A stretch of 64,000 nt of DNA from CALXQW01 sp031553045 (GTDB lineage Bacteria; Verrucomicrobiota; Verrucomicrobiia; Opitutales; Intestinicryptomonadaceae): the NCBI GenBank assembly GCA_031553045.1, contig JAVBLZ010000009.1, forward strand, positions 32,180 through 96,179. The letters are read 5' to 3'. Shown one piece after another: positions 24,837-35,300 of this stretch (position 1 is its first letter; each line of letters starts with the position of its first letter). Both the position numbers and the translations under genes were made by a program. A model generated the notes under the pieces. The model saw only the letters and a program-made list of their open reading frames with translations, ran no database searches and was not told the DNA's origin.

Positions 24837-25844
24837 CTATTTGCTTGCCAGAAGTTCTGCAATTTGTACTGCGTTGAGGGCGGCACCCTTCCAAAGCTGG
24901 TCGCCTACAACCCAGAAGCTAAGGCCGTTTTCAAAGCCCAAGTCTTTGCGTATTCTGCCTACGCCGCACTTTACTTTGTTTTGATAGAAAAGCGGCATTG
25001 GGTACTTTTTATTTTCTACATCGTCAAAAAGTTCCGCCCCCGCAAATTCTGCGACCGCCTTGCGCGCTTCTTCAACGCTCACGGGTTTTTCAAATTCCGC
25101 ATTTATTGCAACGCTGTGCGCACGCATTACGGGTACTCTTACACAGGTTGTAGAGTTTAAAACGTTTGGCAAATTCATGATTTTGCGGGTTTCATTGAGC
25201 ATTTTAAGCTCTTCTTTTGTGTAGCCGTTTGCGTCAAAAGAATCAACCTGCGGAATCACATTGTAGGCAATCTGATAGGGATATACATTCACTTCCGTAT
25301 CTTTGCCTGCGGCAATCGCCTTTATCTGGCCTTCCAACTCTTGCATTGCGGCAACACCCGTGCCCGATACCGCCTGATAAGTTGCCGCAAAAAATCTTTT
25401 TAAACCAAATTTTTTATGCAAAGGGCAGAGCGCCATCAAAGATATTGCCGTGGTGCAATTAGGATTTGCTATAATATTTTTATGCGCCCATACGGCGTCG
25501 GCGTTAACTTCGGGCACAATCAAAGGCACTGAAGAATCCATGCGGAATGCCGAGCTATTGTCTATTGCAATGCAGCCCCTTTTTGCGCACTCGGGCACAA
25601 GGGCTTTTGATACGCCGCCGCCTGCGCTGAATACCGCCATATCAAGCTTGCTGAAACAATCCGGAGTTGCCTCTTGTATGGTATATGTCTTTCCCTCATA
25701 CTCAACTTTCTTGCCTGCCGAACGAGCCGAAGCAAGCAGCACAAGCTCATCAATCGGGAAATTTCTCGAATGAAAAAGCTTAATGAGTTCTTGACCAACC
25801 GCACCGGTTGCGCCAACAATACCTACTTTATATTTCTTATTCAT
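24837..25844 (-). CDS. asd: Aspartate-semialdehyde dehydrogenase
   Basis: The enzyme reduces aspartyl phosphate to the semialdehyde for lysine/diaminopimelate, threonine and methionine synthesis. The NADP-binding GIVGATGAVGQELI is at the N-terminus, the catalytic Cys is in ANPNCTTAISL, and the acid-base His is in PVMRAHSVAIN. The start at 25844 (MNKKYKVG) gives 335 residues and a normal N-terminus; the frame is open 22 codons further but without family similarity. Its ATG overlaps the ATG of the divergent transpeptidase gene, so there is no spacer between them. Confidence 0.95.
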   Translation of the reverse strand: MNKKYKVGIVGATGAVGQELIKLFHSRNFPIDELVLLASARSAGKKVEYEGKTYTIQEATPDCFSKLDMAVFSAGGGVSKALVPECAKRGCIAIDNSSAFRMDSSVPLIVPEVNADAVWAHKNIIANPNCTTAISLMALCPLHKKFGLKRFFAATYQAVSGTGVAAMQELEGQIKAIAAGKDTEVNVYPYQIAYNVIPQVDSFDANGYTKEELKMLNETRKIMNLPNVLNSTTCVRVPVMRAHSVAINAEFEKPVSVEEARKAVAEFAGAELFDDVENKKYPMPLFYQNKVKCGVGRIRKDLGFENGLSFWVVGDQLWKGAALNAVQIAELLASK

Positions 25845-26364
25845 GGATAAACGATTTGAAAAATTCTTGGAAAAATTTTCGACAAGGGAGCATTGCATAT
25901 ATGTTTCCATTTGCGAGCAAAAACTTTATCTTTTTTCCATCGGCAAACTTGTAAAAGAGTATAGGGTTTCAACTTCAAGAGCCAAGCCAAGCTGCATAGA
26001 AAATTCTTTGGGCACGCCTTTGGGGCTGCATAAAATAGACGGTAAAATCGGCGGCGGGGAAGACCTCGACACAGTCTTTGTGGGCAGAAAAAATGTGGGG
26101 CTGATTAAAGACCAGCCTGAGGCCAAGCTTAAAGACAATCTTATCACCAGCCGCATATTGCGCCTGCGTGGGCTTGAAGAAGGGCTCAACTGCGGCGGAA
26201 CTTGCGACACTTTTAATAGATACGTCTATATCCACGGCACAAATCAGGAAGACAAACTCGGTACGCCCAACAGCCACGGATGCGTCCTGCTTAGCCGCAA
26301 AGACGTTGCCGAACTTTTCGATATTGCAAATGACGATACGCCTGTGCTAATCTCTTTAGACTAA
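25843..26364 (+). CDS. L,D-transpeptidase (YkuD-type)
   Basis: This 173-residue protein carries a YkuD domain, which crosslinks or modifies peptidoglycan or anchors lipoproteins. The catalytic region is YVYIHGTN followed by LGTPNSHGCVLLSRKD (about residues 140-155), with the conserved SHGC motif. There is no recognisable signal peptide; the start MDKRFEKF is charged, so the protein may be cytoplasmic as annotated, or export may use an upstream start that is not apparent. Its ATG overlaps the divergent asd ATG. The response-regulator gene follows two bases after its stop. Confidence 0.85.
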   Translation: MDKRFEKFLEKFSTREHCIYVSICEQKLYLFSIGKLVKEYRVSTSRAKPSCIENSLGTPLGLHKIDGKIGGGEDLDTVFVGRKNVGLIKDQPEAKLKDNLITSRILRLRGLEEGLNCGGTCDTFNRYVYIHGTNQEDKLGTPNSHGCVLLSRKDVAELFDIANDDTPVLISLD

Positions 26365-26366
26365 AA

Positions 26367-27746
26367 ATGCCTGCAAGTATATTGATTGTCGATGATGAAA
26401 AAAACGCCAGAGAAGCGCTTACGCTAGCTTTGGAGGATGCCTATGATGTCTTTGCCGCCGGCAACGCCGACGAAGCTTTGCGCATAATGGATGCCGAACA
26501 TTTTGACGTTGTGCTTACAGATTTGCGCATGGCGGGCAAGTCGGGGATGTCTGTAATAGACAAGGCAATTTCAATGCCGTATAGGCCCGCTTGTATTATG
26601 ATGACGGCTTTCGGCAATGTTGAGACTGCGGTAGAGGCAATGAAGCGTGGCGCAACAGATTTTATCTCAAAACCCATAGACATTTCTCGGCTGGAAGTTT
26701 CTATAAAAAACGCCCTGCAGAAGCGCAGTCAGAAAACCAAAGATGCGCCAAGCGTCAGTGTGGACAAATTCGGCTACAAGCCAAGCGACGCTCAAATCAT
26801 ATATGAGAGCAAGGCTATGGCGCAAGTGCTTGAAAAGGCAAAACAAGTTGCAGCCTCAAAAGCTACAGTGATGATAAGTGGCGAAACTGGCACGGGTAAA
26901 GAGCTTGTGTCTTTATTTATACACAAATCTTCTCCAAGAGCTGCAAAGCCTTTTATTCCCGTGCACTGTGCGGCTATACCCGCAAATTTGCTTGAGAGTG
27001 AGCTTTTTGGCCATGAAAAGGGCGCATTTACGGGCGCAGTCGCCCGCAGGATAGGCCGCTTTGAAGCCGCCGACAAAGGCACATTATTCTTGGATGAAAT
27101 TGGTGAGATTGATTCTCCAACTCAGGTAAAACTTTTGCGTTTTCTTGAGACCAAAAGTTTTGAGCGCCTTGGCAACACTGAAAACACGCAAGTTGACATA
27201 CGTCTAATTTGCGCAACAAACCGCAATCTTAAAGAGATGGCGCAAAATGGCGAATTTAGGGAAGACTTGTACTACCGCTTGAATGTTGTTGAAATCAACA
27301 TCCCGCCGCTTCGGGAAAGGCGTGAAGATATTGCGCCCATGCTCAAATTCTATATAAACCATTTTGCGACAGAAAACGCGTTTAAACCTGTAAAAATTTC
27401 TGAAGAGGCTTTGAAGATTTTGCAGAATTATTCTTGGGCTGGCAATATTAGAGAGCTGCGCAATTTTTGTGAAAATCTTGTTGTTACTTCTCAGGGCGGT
27501 GTCTTAGAGGCTGAGGGGCTTGACAAAAAATTTTTTGCAACAGCCGTAAACGCTCAGTCAAAACAGAATTCATTGCATCTTGCCAAAGAACCAAAGCTTG
27601 AAACATTTTCCAAAAAGGAAAATGAGCTTGAACTTATCAAGAAGGCTTTGGCAAGCGCAAGCGGCAATAAGACAAAAGCTGCCGAACTTCTGGGCATAAG
27701 CCGCCGCACATTGCATAGGAAACTTTCAGAGTATTCTTTAGACTGA
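26367..27746 (+). CDS. NtrC-family sigma-54 response regulator
   Basis: This 459-residue protein has a receiver domain (about residues 1-115) with the phosphoryl site Asp in VVLTDLRMAG, a central AAA+ ATPase (about 145-375) with GETGTGKE, the sigma-54 contact GAFTGA in EKGAFTGAVARR and Walker B GTLFLDEIGEI, and a C-terminal Fis-type HTH (NKTKAAELLGISRRTLHRKL). It activates sigma-54 promoters after phosphorylation. No histidine kinase is adjacent, so the partner is elsewhere. It starts two bases after the transpeptidase stop and is probably co-transcribed. Confidence 0.93.
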   Translation: MPASILIVDDEKNAREALTLALEDAYDVFAAGNADEALRIMDAEHFDVVLTDLRMAGKSGMSVIDKAISMPYRPACIMMTAFGNVETAVEAMKRGATDFISKPIDISRLEVSIKNALQKRSQKTKDAPSVSVDKFGYKPSDAQIIYESKAMAQVLEKAKQVAASKATVMISGETGTGKELVSLFIHKSSPRAAKPFIPVHCAAIPANLLESELFGHEKGAFTGAVARRIGRFEAADKGTLFLDEIGEIDSPTQVKLLRFLETKSFERLGNTENTQVDIRLICATNRNLKEMAQNGEFREDLYYRLNVVEINIPPLRERREDIAPMLKFYINHFATENAFKPVKISEEALKILQNYSWAGNIRELRNFCENLVVTSQGGVLEAEGLDKKFFATAVNAQSKQNSLHLAKEPKLETFSKKENELELIKKALASASGNKTKAAELLGISRRTLHRKLSEYSLD

Positions 27747-27762
27747 TTGAGAGTCTTTTGTG

Positions 27763-27791
27763 TTGAAAAGAATCTGTGTTTTACATAGCAT
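27763..27791 (+). promoter_or_regulatory. Promoter of the GH16-GH106 operon
   Basis: TTGAAA (27763-27768), a 17-base spacer and TAGCAT (27786-27791) give a plausible sigma-70 promoter 27 bases before the GH16 start. Confidence 0.45.
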
Positions 27792-27817
27792 TTATATTCT
27801 GTTCCAGAATAGTGCCT

Positions 27818-29116
27818 ATGAAAAATCTCCTGTGTCTAATTTTGAGCTTCATTTTTATATCCGCAATTTTTGCAGAGCCTCCAAGCGGGAAAAATTGGAA
27901 GCTGGTGTTTGAAGACAACTTCAACTATCCCACCGCCGACCTTCCCAAAGAGTGGGTCTTGATGAATAGAAACGAATTTAAAATGCTCTGCGGCAGATGG
28001 CCCGAGAATGCGGTGATTAAAGACGGCATCTTGCATCTGCAAAACAAGAAAGAGCATAGGGCGGGGCAAGATTGGACAAGTGCGAGCCTCTGGACAAAAA
28101 AGCGTTTCAAATACGGCTACTATGAAGTGCGTATGCGTTACGCCAAAAGCACGGGCGTGAACAACGCTTTCTGGGTTGCAACTTACGATACGCCCATAGC
28201 GCCGGATCAACAGCGCTTTGAAATAGACATCAATGAGGGGCATTACCCCGACGAAATCTCCACAAATGTCCATAATTGGAGCGACACTTGGAAAGACGCC
28301 GCAGGGCGCAACCGCCACAGGGGCTGGGGCGGGGCTTTTAAGATGGGCAAAGTGCAAGGCTCGGCGGCGGTTTCCCACAATCTGGATGTGCCGCTACCCA
28401 TAAGCAAAATCCGGATTACTTCAGATCACAAAACTTTTTTTAATCTTCAAGAAGTCATGGCATATTCAGAATCTAAAAGCGGAAAGTATCCCAAGCCCGA
28501 TGTGCCCATTGCCGCACAGAAAGAATTTAACGGTCTGGAAAATTTTGCAAAAAACGCAGATATCAAGGTTAGCGGGTTTTATTACAAATCCGTAGTTAAG
28601 GACGAAAGGCGCGCAATAGACGGCGATTTGTCAACCTCTTGGCAGACTAATTCAAGCGGGGTAAAATCCATAGAGTTGGATTTTGGCGCTGAAAAAAGCA
28701 TAGCCTGTGTGCAGTTTCTAAGCGGCTGGAAAAACAAGGGCGTCTATCAGGGCTTTATTGCCGACTATAAAATAGAATATTTTTCTTCGGGCAAATGGCA
28801 TACGTGGATAGACGTCAAAGAAGACGCTCCCGATGTGAATTTGAGCGACGACTTCCATCTCTACGCCTTGGAATGGAACGATAAAGAGCTGGTCTTTTAT
28901 TTTGACGGCAAAGAGTTGCGCCGCTTTGAAAATAAATTTATTTATAGCTACGGCCCTGTAATGCTCAGTGCTGGCATAATAGAATGGGCTGGGGCGGTTA
29001 CTGACAAGGTTGACGGCACTTCTATGGATGTTGACTATGTGAAAGTCTGGCAGGAAGAAGGCTTGGGCTCTATAAAAGCAAGCAAAGAAGATGTGGAAAA
29101 GGAATTTAAGAAATGA
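27818..29116 (+). CDS. Exported GH16 glycoside hydrolase with an inserted discoidin-like domain
   Basis: The start at 27818 gives a signal peptide (LCLILSFIFISAIFA) and 432 residues. The N-terminal part (DDFN-like FEDNFNYP, WTSASLWTKKRFKYGYYEVR) and the catalytic motif FEIDINEGH, fitting E-x-D-x-x-E, are GH16. The chain then enters a roughly 150-residue stretch (AVSHNLDVPLP ... RAIDGDLSTSWQTNSSGVKS ... FGAEKSIACVQF) that looks like an F5/8-type C (discoidin) domain, before returning to GH16 (DDFHLYALEWNDKELVFYFD ... DYVKVWQ). GH16 enzymes cleave beta-glucans, agar, carrageenan or related polymers. It overlaps the next gene as ATGA. Confidence 0.8.
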   Translation: MKNLLCLILSFIFISAIFAEPPSGKNWKLVFEDNFNYPTADLPKEWVLMNRNEFKMLCGRWPENAVIKDGILHLQNKKEHRAGQDWTSASLWTKKRFKYGYYEVRMRYAKSTGVNNAFWVATYDTPIAPDQQRFEIDINEGHYPDEISTNVHNWSDTWKDAAGRNRHRGWGGAFKMGKVQGSAAVSHNLDVPLPISKIRITSDHKTFFNLQEVMAYSESKSGKYPKPDVPIAAQKEFNGLENFAKNADIKVSGFYYKSVVKDERRAIDGDLSTSWQTNSSGVKSIELDFGAEKSIACVQFLSGWKNKGVYQGFIADYKIEYFSSGKWHTWIDVKEDAPDVNLSDDFHLYALEWNDKELVFYFDGKELRRFENKFIYSYGPVMLSAGIIEWAGAVTDKVDGTSMDVDYVKVWQEEGLGSIKASKEDVEKEFKK

Positions 29117-32100
29117 AAAAAATAACGATATTAATCTTCGCATTGCAGGCGTCTTTATTTTGTGCCGCATTCAATGAACTTCAACTTTCTACAAGCACTG
29201 CCGATTTGCGCAAGGGCTTTGAAAATCCGCCGCAAGAGGCAAGACCCCTCACATGGTGGCATTGGATAAATGGCTCTGTCAGCAAGGAGGGCATAGATAA
29301 AGATTTTAAGTCTTTCAAAGAAGCCGGCATTGTGGGCGTGCAACTGCTCAACGCAAATATGTATGTGCCCGACGGCCATCTTAGATTTCATTCCGAAGAC
29401 TGGTTTGACTATGTAAAATATTCCATAGACAAAGCCGCAGAATACGGTCTGGAATTTGACATCATGAACGCCGACGGCTGGGCAAATAGCGGCGGGCCTT
29501 GGATTACGCCTCAGATGTCCATGAAAAAAATTCTGTGGACTCTCACAAATGTTGAGGGCGGTTCAAAAATCTCCGTAAAAGTGCCAAAGGCGGGCGGCAT
29601 AAAAGAAGGGCTTTATCAAGATATAGCTCTGTACGCCGTGCCCGCTTTTGTCGATGACGCAATAGTGCCGGAAATTTCCACAGGCAACGCAAACAAATTT
29701 TTCAATATAGATTTCAGCTTCCCAAAACCTGTTGAACGCCGGCTTTTTAAACTTACCATAAATGCGGATGGTCCGGCTACGATACTCGGGCAAGTTCAGG
29801 TGTCTGACGACGGCAAAATTTTCAGGAAAATTTCCGACATAAATTTTGGCGGCAGTTTGGATTTTAAAGAAGTTGAGTTTGCCTTCCCAAAAACAAAGGC
29901 GCAATTTTTTCGCATAGCTATTGAAGATAGGGTTGCTAAAATTAAAAATTTTAACCCGAAAAAATATGTGCTCAGCAATGAAAACAAAGTCGCACTTTCA
30001 ACAGGTAAGGTATTGAGAAGCACTATGCATCTTGAAATTGACGACGGCGTATCTTACAGCGATTCCAAAGAAGATGCAATAAGCCCCAAAGATGTCATTA
30101 TTTTAGATGCTGGAAAAATTGACGAAAACGACATGGTCGAAGTCGATTTGCCCAAGGGCGTTTGGACGCTAATCAGGTTTGCATATACTTCAACAGGTAT
30201 AAAAAATCATCCCGTCCAGCCGGAAGGCAAGGGCTTGGAGGTTGATAAAATGTCGGCAAAACACACAAGGTTTCATATAGAGCAGTCTTTATCACGCACG
30301 CTGAAAGAGTCAAAGGCGCAGCTTGGCAAGGCTTTCAAAGGAATACTCTTGGACAGTTGGGAAGTGGGCTCGCAAAATTGGACGGAAGATTTCCCGCAAG
30401 ATTTTGAAAAACTCTGCGGGTATAGCATGGCAAAATATATGCCAGCCCTTGCGGGTTTTGTGATAAGCTCTCATCTTGAAACGAACGCATTTTTAACGGA
30501 TTTTAGGCGCACAATTTCAAACAACACTTCCACAAAATACTTTGGCGAAATTAAAAAATTCGCAAATGAAAACGGCCTTATGCTGTATGGCGAGCCTTAC
30601 GGCGGCGCCTGCTTTAACGAGGTTGAAGCGGGTATGCAGTTGGATGTTGTCATGACGGAATTTTGGGTGGGTTATGAGGGAGATTTGCGCGAAGGCTTTA
30701 AGCAAAGGCATTCAAAAAAGATTGCTTCAATATCGCATATATCGGGCAAGCGCATTACGGGTGCCGAGGCTTTTACGGCGCACAGCGAAAATGCAAGGTG
30801 GTCAAAATCTCCGTCGGGGCTTAAATCTACGGCGGACATCGCTTTTGTTAGGGGCGTAAATAGATGCGTATTTCACACAAGCGCACACCAGCCCAACGAC
30901 TTGAAGCCGGGGTTTTCGCTCGGCAGATACGGCACGCATTTCGGCAGGGCAAACACTTGGTGGCATGAGGCAAAAGCTTGGACAGACTATCTTTCAAGGG
31001 CGCAATTTTTGCTGCAGCAGGGCTTGCCGTGTTCAGATATTCTTTATGTCAGGGCGGGTGAAATTGGCATCATAGACAGGGGCATGCCGCCAGACCTCCC
31101 TGAAGGTTTCGACTTTGAAAACGCCATACCTCAAAACTTTAAAGATGCAAAAATTGAAAATGGTAAAATCGTGATAAACGGCATTGCCTTCAGCGCAATA
31201 CTCACAGACACATTTTGGGATATAGATACATTCACGCTTGAAAAAATCGCCGAGGCAAAAAGGGCGGGCGTGCTTGTTATTGGCAATCCGCCAAATATGC
31301 CCCTTGGGCTTTCAGACCTCAATAAAAATCTCCCCAAGTGGAAGGCTTTGGTGAAAGAAATTTGGGGTAACAGCCAAAGAGAAAAAAGTATAAGCAGCGC
31401 AAAAATTGAAGCTGCTCTTAAATCGGCGGGTATAAAAAAAGATTTCTATTTTGAAAGCCTGCAAAACAGAACGGGTTTAGATTTTTCCATAAAAGCCATA
31501 CATAGAAGGCTTGGCTCTACCGACATTTACTTTGTCGCAAACTTCAACGAGCATGCGGAAAAGTTCAACGCAAAGTTTAGAAATTCCGCAAAGAGGGTTG
31601 AAATTTGGAATCATGTAAACGGAGAGATTCTTCCCGCAAAAAAATATGGGCACGAGGGCGACTACATGAATGTAGAGCTGGAGCTTGCCGCAAACGCCTC
31701 TGTATTTGTGCTGCTTTTTGACGACATTAATGGCGCAAAGACGCAAGTAAATATTCCTGAAACAAGTTTTTCAAAATCTAATGTGGATGTGAAAAATTGG
31801 AAGATGGATTTTGTTTCGCCCTTTGATGAAAAATTTTCCGTGGACTCTGGGAAACTCTATTTATGGGGTGAGTCTGAGGATAGCAGGATAAAATATTTTT
31901 CCGGAACAACAAGGTACTCTGCGGATATCAATGTAGATTCAAAACAGATTTTGGGCGCAAAAAAAATCGTGCTGGAACTTGGCGAAGTGTATGAACTAGC
32001 AAGGGTGAAAATCAACGGCGCAGACGCAGGTTTGGCTTGGTGCAGCCCTTATGAAGTTGATATTACAAAGTTGGTGAAATCAGGCAAAAACAAACTGGAA

Positions 32101-32352
32101 GTTTTTGTTACAAATACTTGGGTGAACCGCATGATAGGCGATGAAAAACTACCGCAAGACACAGAATATAAAGAAACAAAAACGGTCTTTGATAGCGGGA
32201 AACTTGCAAAATTTCCCGATTGGTATGGCGATAAAGAGCTTGAATCTAAGAGAGTCCGCAAAACTTGGGCTATCTGGAAATCTTTCAATGGCACTGAAAA
32301 CCCCGTTAAAGCGGGTTTGTTGGGTCCCTTGCAAATAAGAATTGAAAAATAA
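29113..32352 (+). CDS. GH106-type alpha-L-rhamnosidase, copy 1
   Basis: This 1079-residue exported protein (signal peptide ILIFALQASLFCAAF) resembles GH106 rhamnosidases. Typical blocks are GFENPPQEARPLTWWHWING, GIVGVQLLNANMYVPDG, NADGWANSGGPWITP and a C-terminal jelly-roll (LELGEVYELARVKINGADAGLAW). These enzymes remove L-rhamnose from plant or exopolysaccharides. It shares the ATGA overlap with the GH16 gene and is followed by a paralogue, so the three form one operon. Confidence 0.8.
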   Translation: MKKITILIFALQASLFCAAFNELQLSTSTADLRKGFENPPQEARPLTWWHWINGSVSKEGIDKDFKSFKEAGIVGVQLLNANMYVPDGHLRFHSEDWFDYVKYSIDKAAEYGLEFDIMNADGWANSGGPWITPQMSMKKILWTLTNVEGGSKISVKVPKAGGIKEGLYQDIALYAVPAFVDDAIVPEISTGNANKFFNIDFSFPKPVERRLFKLTINADGPATILGQVQVSDDGKIFRKISDINFGGSLDFKEVEFAFPKTKAQFFRIAIEDRVAKIKNFNPKKYVLSNENKVALSTGKVLRSTMHLEIDDGVSYSDSKEDAISPKDVIILDAGKIDENDMVEVDLPKGVWTLIRFAYTSTGIKNHPVQPEGKGLEVDKMSAKHTRFHIEQSLSRTLKESKAQLGKAFKGILLDSWEVGSQNWTEDFPQDFEKLCGYSMAKYMPALAGFVISSHLETNAFLTDFRRTISNNTSTKYFGEIKKFANENGLMLYGEPYGGACFNEVEAGMQLDVVMTEFWVGYEGDLREGFKQRHSKKIASISHISGKRITGAEAFTAHSENARWSKSPSGLKSTADIAFVRGVNRCVFHTSAHQPNDLKPGFSLGRYGTHFGRANTWWHEAKAWTDYLSRAQFLLQQGLPCSDILYVRAGEIGIIDRGMPPDLPEGFDFENAIPQNFKDAKIENGKIVINGIAFSAILTDTFWDIDTFTLEKIAEAKRAGVLVIGNPPNMPLGLSDLNKNLPKWKALVKEIWGNSQREKSISSAKIEAALKSAGIKKDFYFESLQNRTGLDFSIKAIHRRLGSTDIYFVANFNEHAEKFNAKFRNSAKRVEIWNHVNGEILPAKKYGHEGDYMNVELELAANASVFVLLFDDINGAKTQVNIPETSFSKSNVDVKNWKMDFVSPFDEKFSVDSGKLYLWGESEDSRIKYFSGTTRYSADINVDSKQILGAKKIVLELGEVYELARVKINGADAGLAWCSPYEVDITKLVKSGKNKLEVFVTNTWVNRMIGDEKLPQDTEYKETKTVFDSGKLAKFPDWYGDKELESKRVRKTWAIWKSFNGTENPVKAGLLGPLQIRIEK

Positions 32353-32371
32353 GTTAAAAAAATATCTATAT

Positions 32372-35300
32372 ATGGAAATGAAAAAGTATTTTGCTTTAAT
32401 AAGTCTTTTTGTTGTGGTTACTTGTGTTGCGCTTGCCGATATGCGCACTCTCACATCGGATTCTCTCAAGCAGGGTTTTGACAATCCGCCGCAAGAGGCC
32501 AAACCCCTTACATGGTGGCATTGGATAAACGGCTCCGTCAGCAAAGAGGGCATAGAAAAAGATTTCAAGTCTTTCAAAGAAGCGGGCATTGCGGGCGTGC
32601 AACTACTCAACGCAAATATGTATGTGCCTGCGGGGCATCTGCGTTTTCACAGTCAAGATTGGTTTGACTACATCAAGTACGCCATAGAGAAGGCAAACAA
32701 ATACGGTCTTGAATTTACAATAATGAATTGCGATGGATGGGCAACCGCAGGCGGCCCTTGGAATACTCCCGAGACATCCATGAAAAAATTTGTGTGGTCT
32801 GAAACGGATGTCGTGGGCGGGTCGGAAATATTTATACCTTTGCCAAAACCAAGCGGCATCAAACACGATTTTTATAGAGATATAGAGGTCTTTGCAGTGC
32901 CTGCTTATACCAAGGAAAATGACAACTGCAAAATTTCCGTATCAAAAAAAGATGATTCATTCACTATATCCTTTGATTATTTTGAGCCTCTCGACAAAAA
33001 ACTTTTCAGCTTTGGTTTTACAAAACAAAGCGGTAAGAGCAAAGTCTCTGGAGTGCTTTACGCTTCCGACGACGGCAAAGATTTTAGAAAAATCGGAGAC
33101 TTTTTGCTGGAAGGTTATCTGCGCAATATGGCTGTAAATCAGCCTTTCAAACAGACAAAAGCGAAACACTTTAAGGTAGAGCTTTCTTTAGATTCAATTA
33201 GCAAAGACTTTTTGGATACTAAAAAGTTCTCTCTCACCAACGACGCCATGTTGTCGTCAATAACTTCCAAGACCATGTCCTCAAAATCTCTTAATGATTC
33301 TCTTTACGACGGCGTTTCTTTGGAAGCTCAAACCCAAAATGCGATTAGGGAAAATGATTTGATATTCCTCACAAGCAAGTTGGATGTAGAGGGCAATATC
33401 AAGGCAACTTTGCCCAAAGGCAAGTGGACTATAATAAGGCTTGGCTACACAACTACGGGCTCAACAAATCATCCTGCGCAAAAAGAAGGCCACGGGCTTG
33501 AGGTTGATAAAATGAACTCTAAAGCGGTTCTCAGGCATCTTGAAAATTCTCTCGCAAGAACAATACAGGAATCCCGTCAGTACATAGGCGCTACATTCAA
33601 AGGCATTCTCTTTGACAGTTGGGAGGCGGGTGAGCAAAACTGGACTGAGTCAATCCAACAAGATTTCAGAGACTTAAACGGTTACGATATGAAGCGCTAT
33701 TTGCCCGTATTGACAGGCAGGGTTGTAGATTCTCAGGTAATCAGCAACGTGTTCCTTATGGATTTTAGGCGCACAATTTCTACAAATATTGCAACTAAAT
33801 ATTACGCAACCGCCAGAAAATTCGCAAACGACAACGGCCTTATTATGTATGCCGAACCCTACGCCGGAGACTGCTTTAATGAAATGCAGGCAGGGCAAAA
33901 TGTTGACGTTATAATGTCTGAATTTTGGGTGGGTCTGGAAGGAGACCTGCGTGAAGGCTTCAAATATCCCGGCATAAAAAAGACTTCTTCAACATCCCAC
34001 ATGACAGGCAGAACAATCACTGGGGCGGAATCTTTTACCGCAAGAGAGCTTGCCGCACGATGGTCTAAAACGCCCATAGGCATTAAAGATTCTGGCGACT
34101 TGGCTTTTGTAAGGGGGCTCAACAGGGCTATCTTCCACACAAGCGCACATCAGCCTAACGACTTGAAACCGGGTTTTTCTCTTGGCAGATACGGCACGCA
34201 TTTTGGCAGGGCAAACACTTGGTGGCATGAGGCAAAAATCTGGATGGATTATATGTCTCGCACGCAGTTCATGCTGCAAAGCGGCAAGCCTTATGCGGAT
34301 ATTCTTTATCTGCGTTCCGACGATGTTGAGAGCGTAAAGAAATTTGAAGCGCCTGAGCTGCCTTTGGGTTATGATTTTGAATGTGCAAATTCCGACATGA
34401 TTAAAAACTCTGTTGTGAGCGCAGGCAAAATTGTAATTCCAAATTTGGGTTACACATTCTCGGCATTTATGACGCCAAAATATTGGGAGGCTGATTTGGT
34501 GTTGCTCAAAAAAATCAAGACAATGGCGGAGGCAGGGGTGCTGATACTTGGCACGCCTCCGGCAGGTCCAAACAATATGGCGGACGCCGTGGATAATTAT
34601 TCCGAATGGCAGGCATACAAAAATTTAATTTGGAAAAATAAAGAAATTTATCCTTCTGCGGCGGAAATTGAAGCAACGCTTGCAAAATCTAAAGTCAAAA
34701 AAGATTTTGAATTTGCGGCATTGAATAAGGAAATTAAAAATCCTCTTGATTTTGCGATCAGAGCTATCCACAGAAAGTTTGGCTTTAACGACATCTATTT
34801 TGTGGCAAATCTGAACGCTCATGCGGAAACTTTTGAAGCAAAATTTAAAGTAACGGGCAAAACGCCTCAGCTTTGGAACAGCGTAACCGGCGAAGTTACA
34901 GATATCCTTGCCGCTTATTCAGACAAAGAATTTACTTATGTGGATATGAATTTGCCCGCACTTGGTTCTGTTTTTGTAGTGTTTAAAGAAGGCGCTTTGG
35001 ATGCAAAAAAACCTCAGCATATATGCGATGAAAACGACAAAACGCTCGGCGCATCGTCAGATACGTATGAATATGTTTCGGGCAAAGGCGTAATAGCTTT
35101 CAAAGAAGGTATGCGCTCAAAGTCCGCCAAGGGCGTTTCAGATTTTACTCTGCACGGTAAGCCCGACATTCAGGTCTTGAATCCCAAATCTTGGCAGGTA
35201 AATTTCACGTCCCCATTCCGTGAACGCTTTGAGAGAAGCTTCAATAAACTTGAGCTTTGGAATAAGTCTCAAGACGCCGCCGTAAAATATTTCTCAGGTA

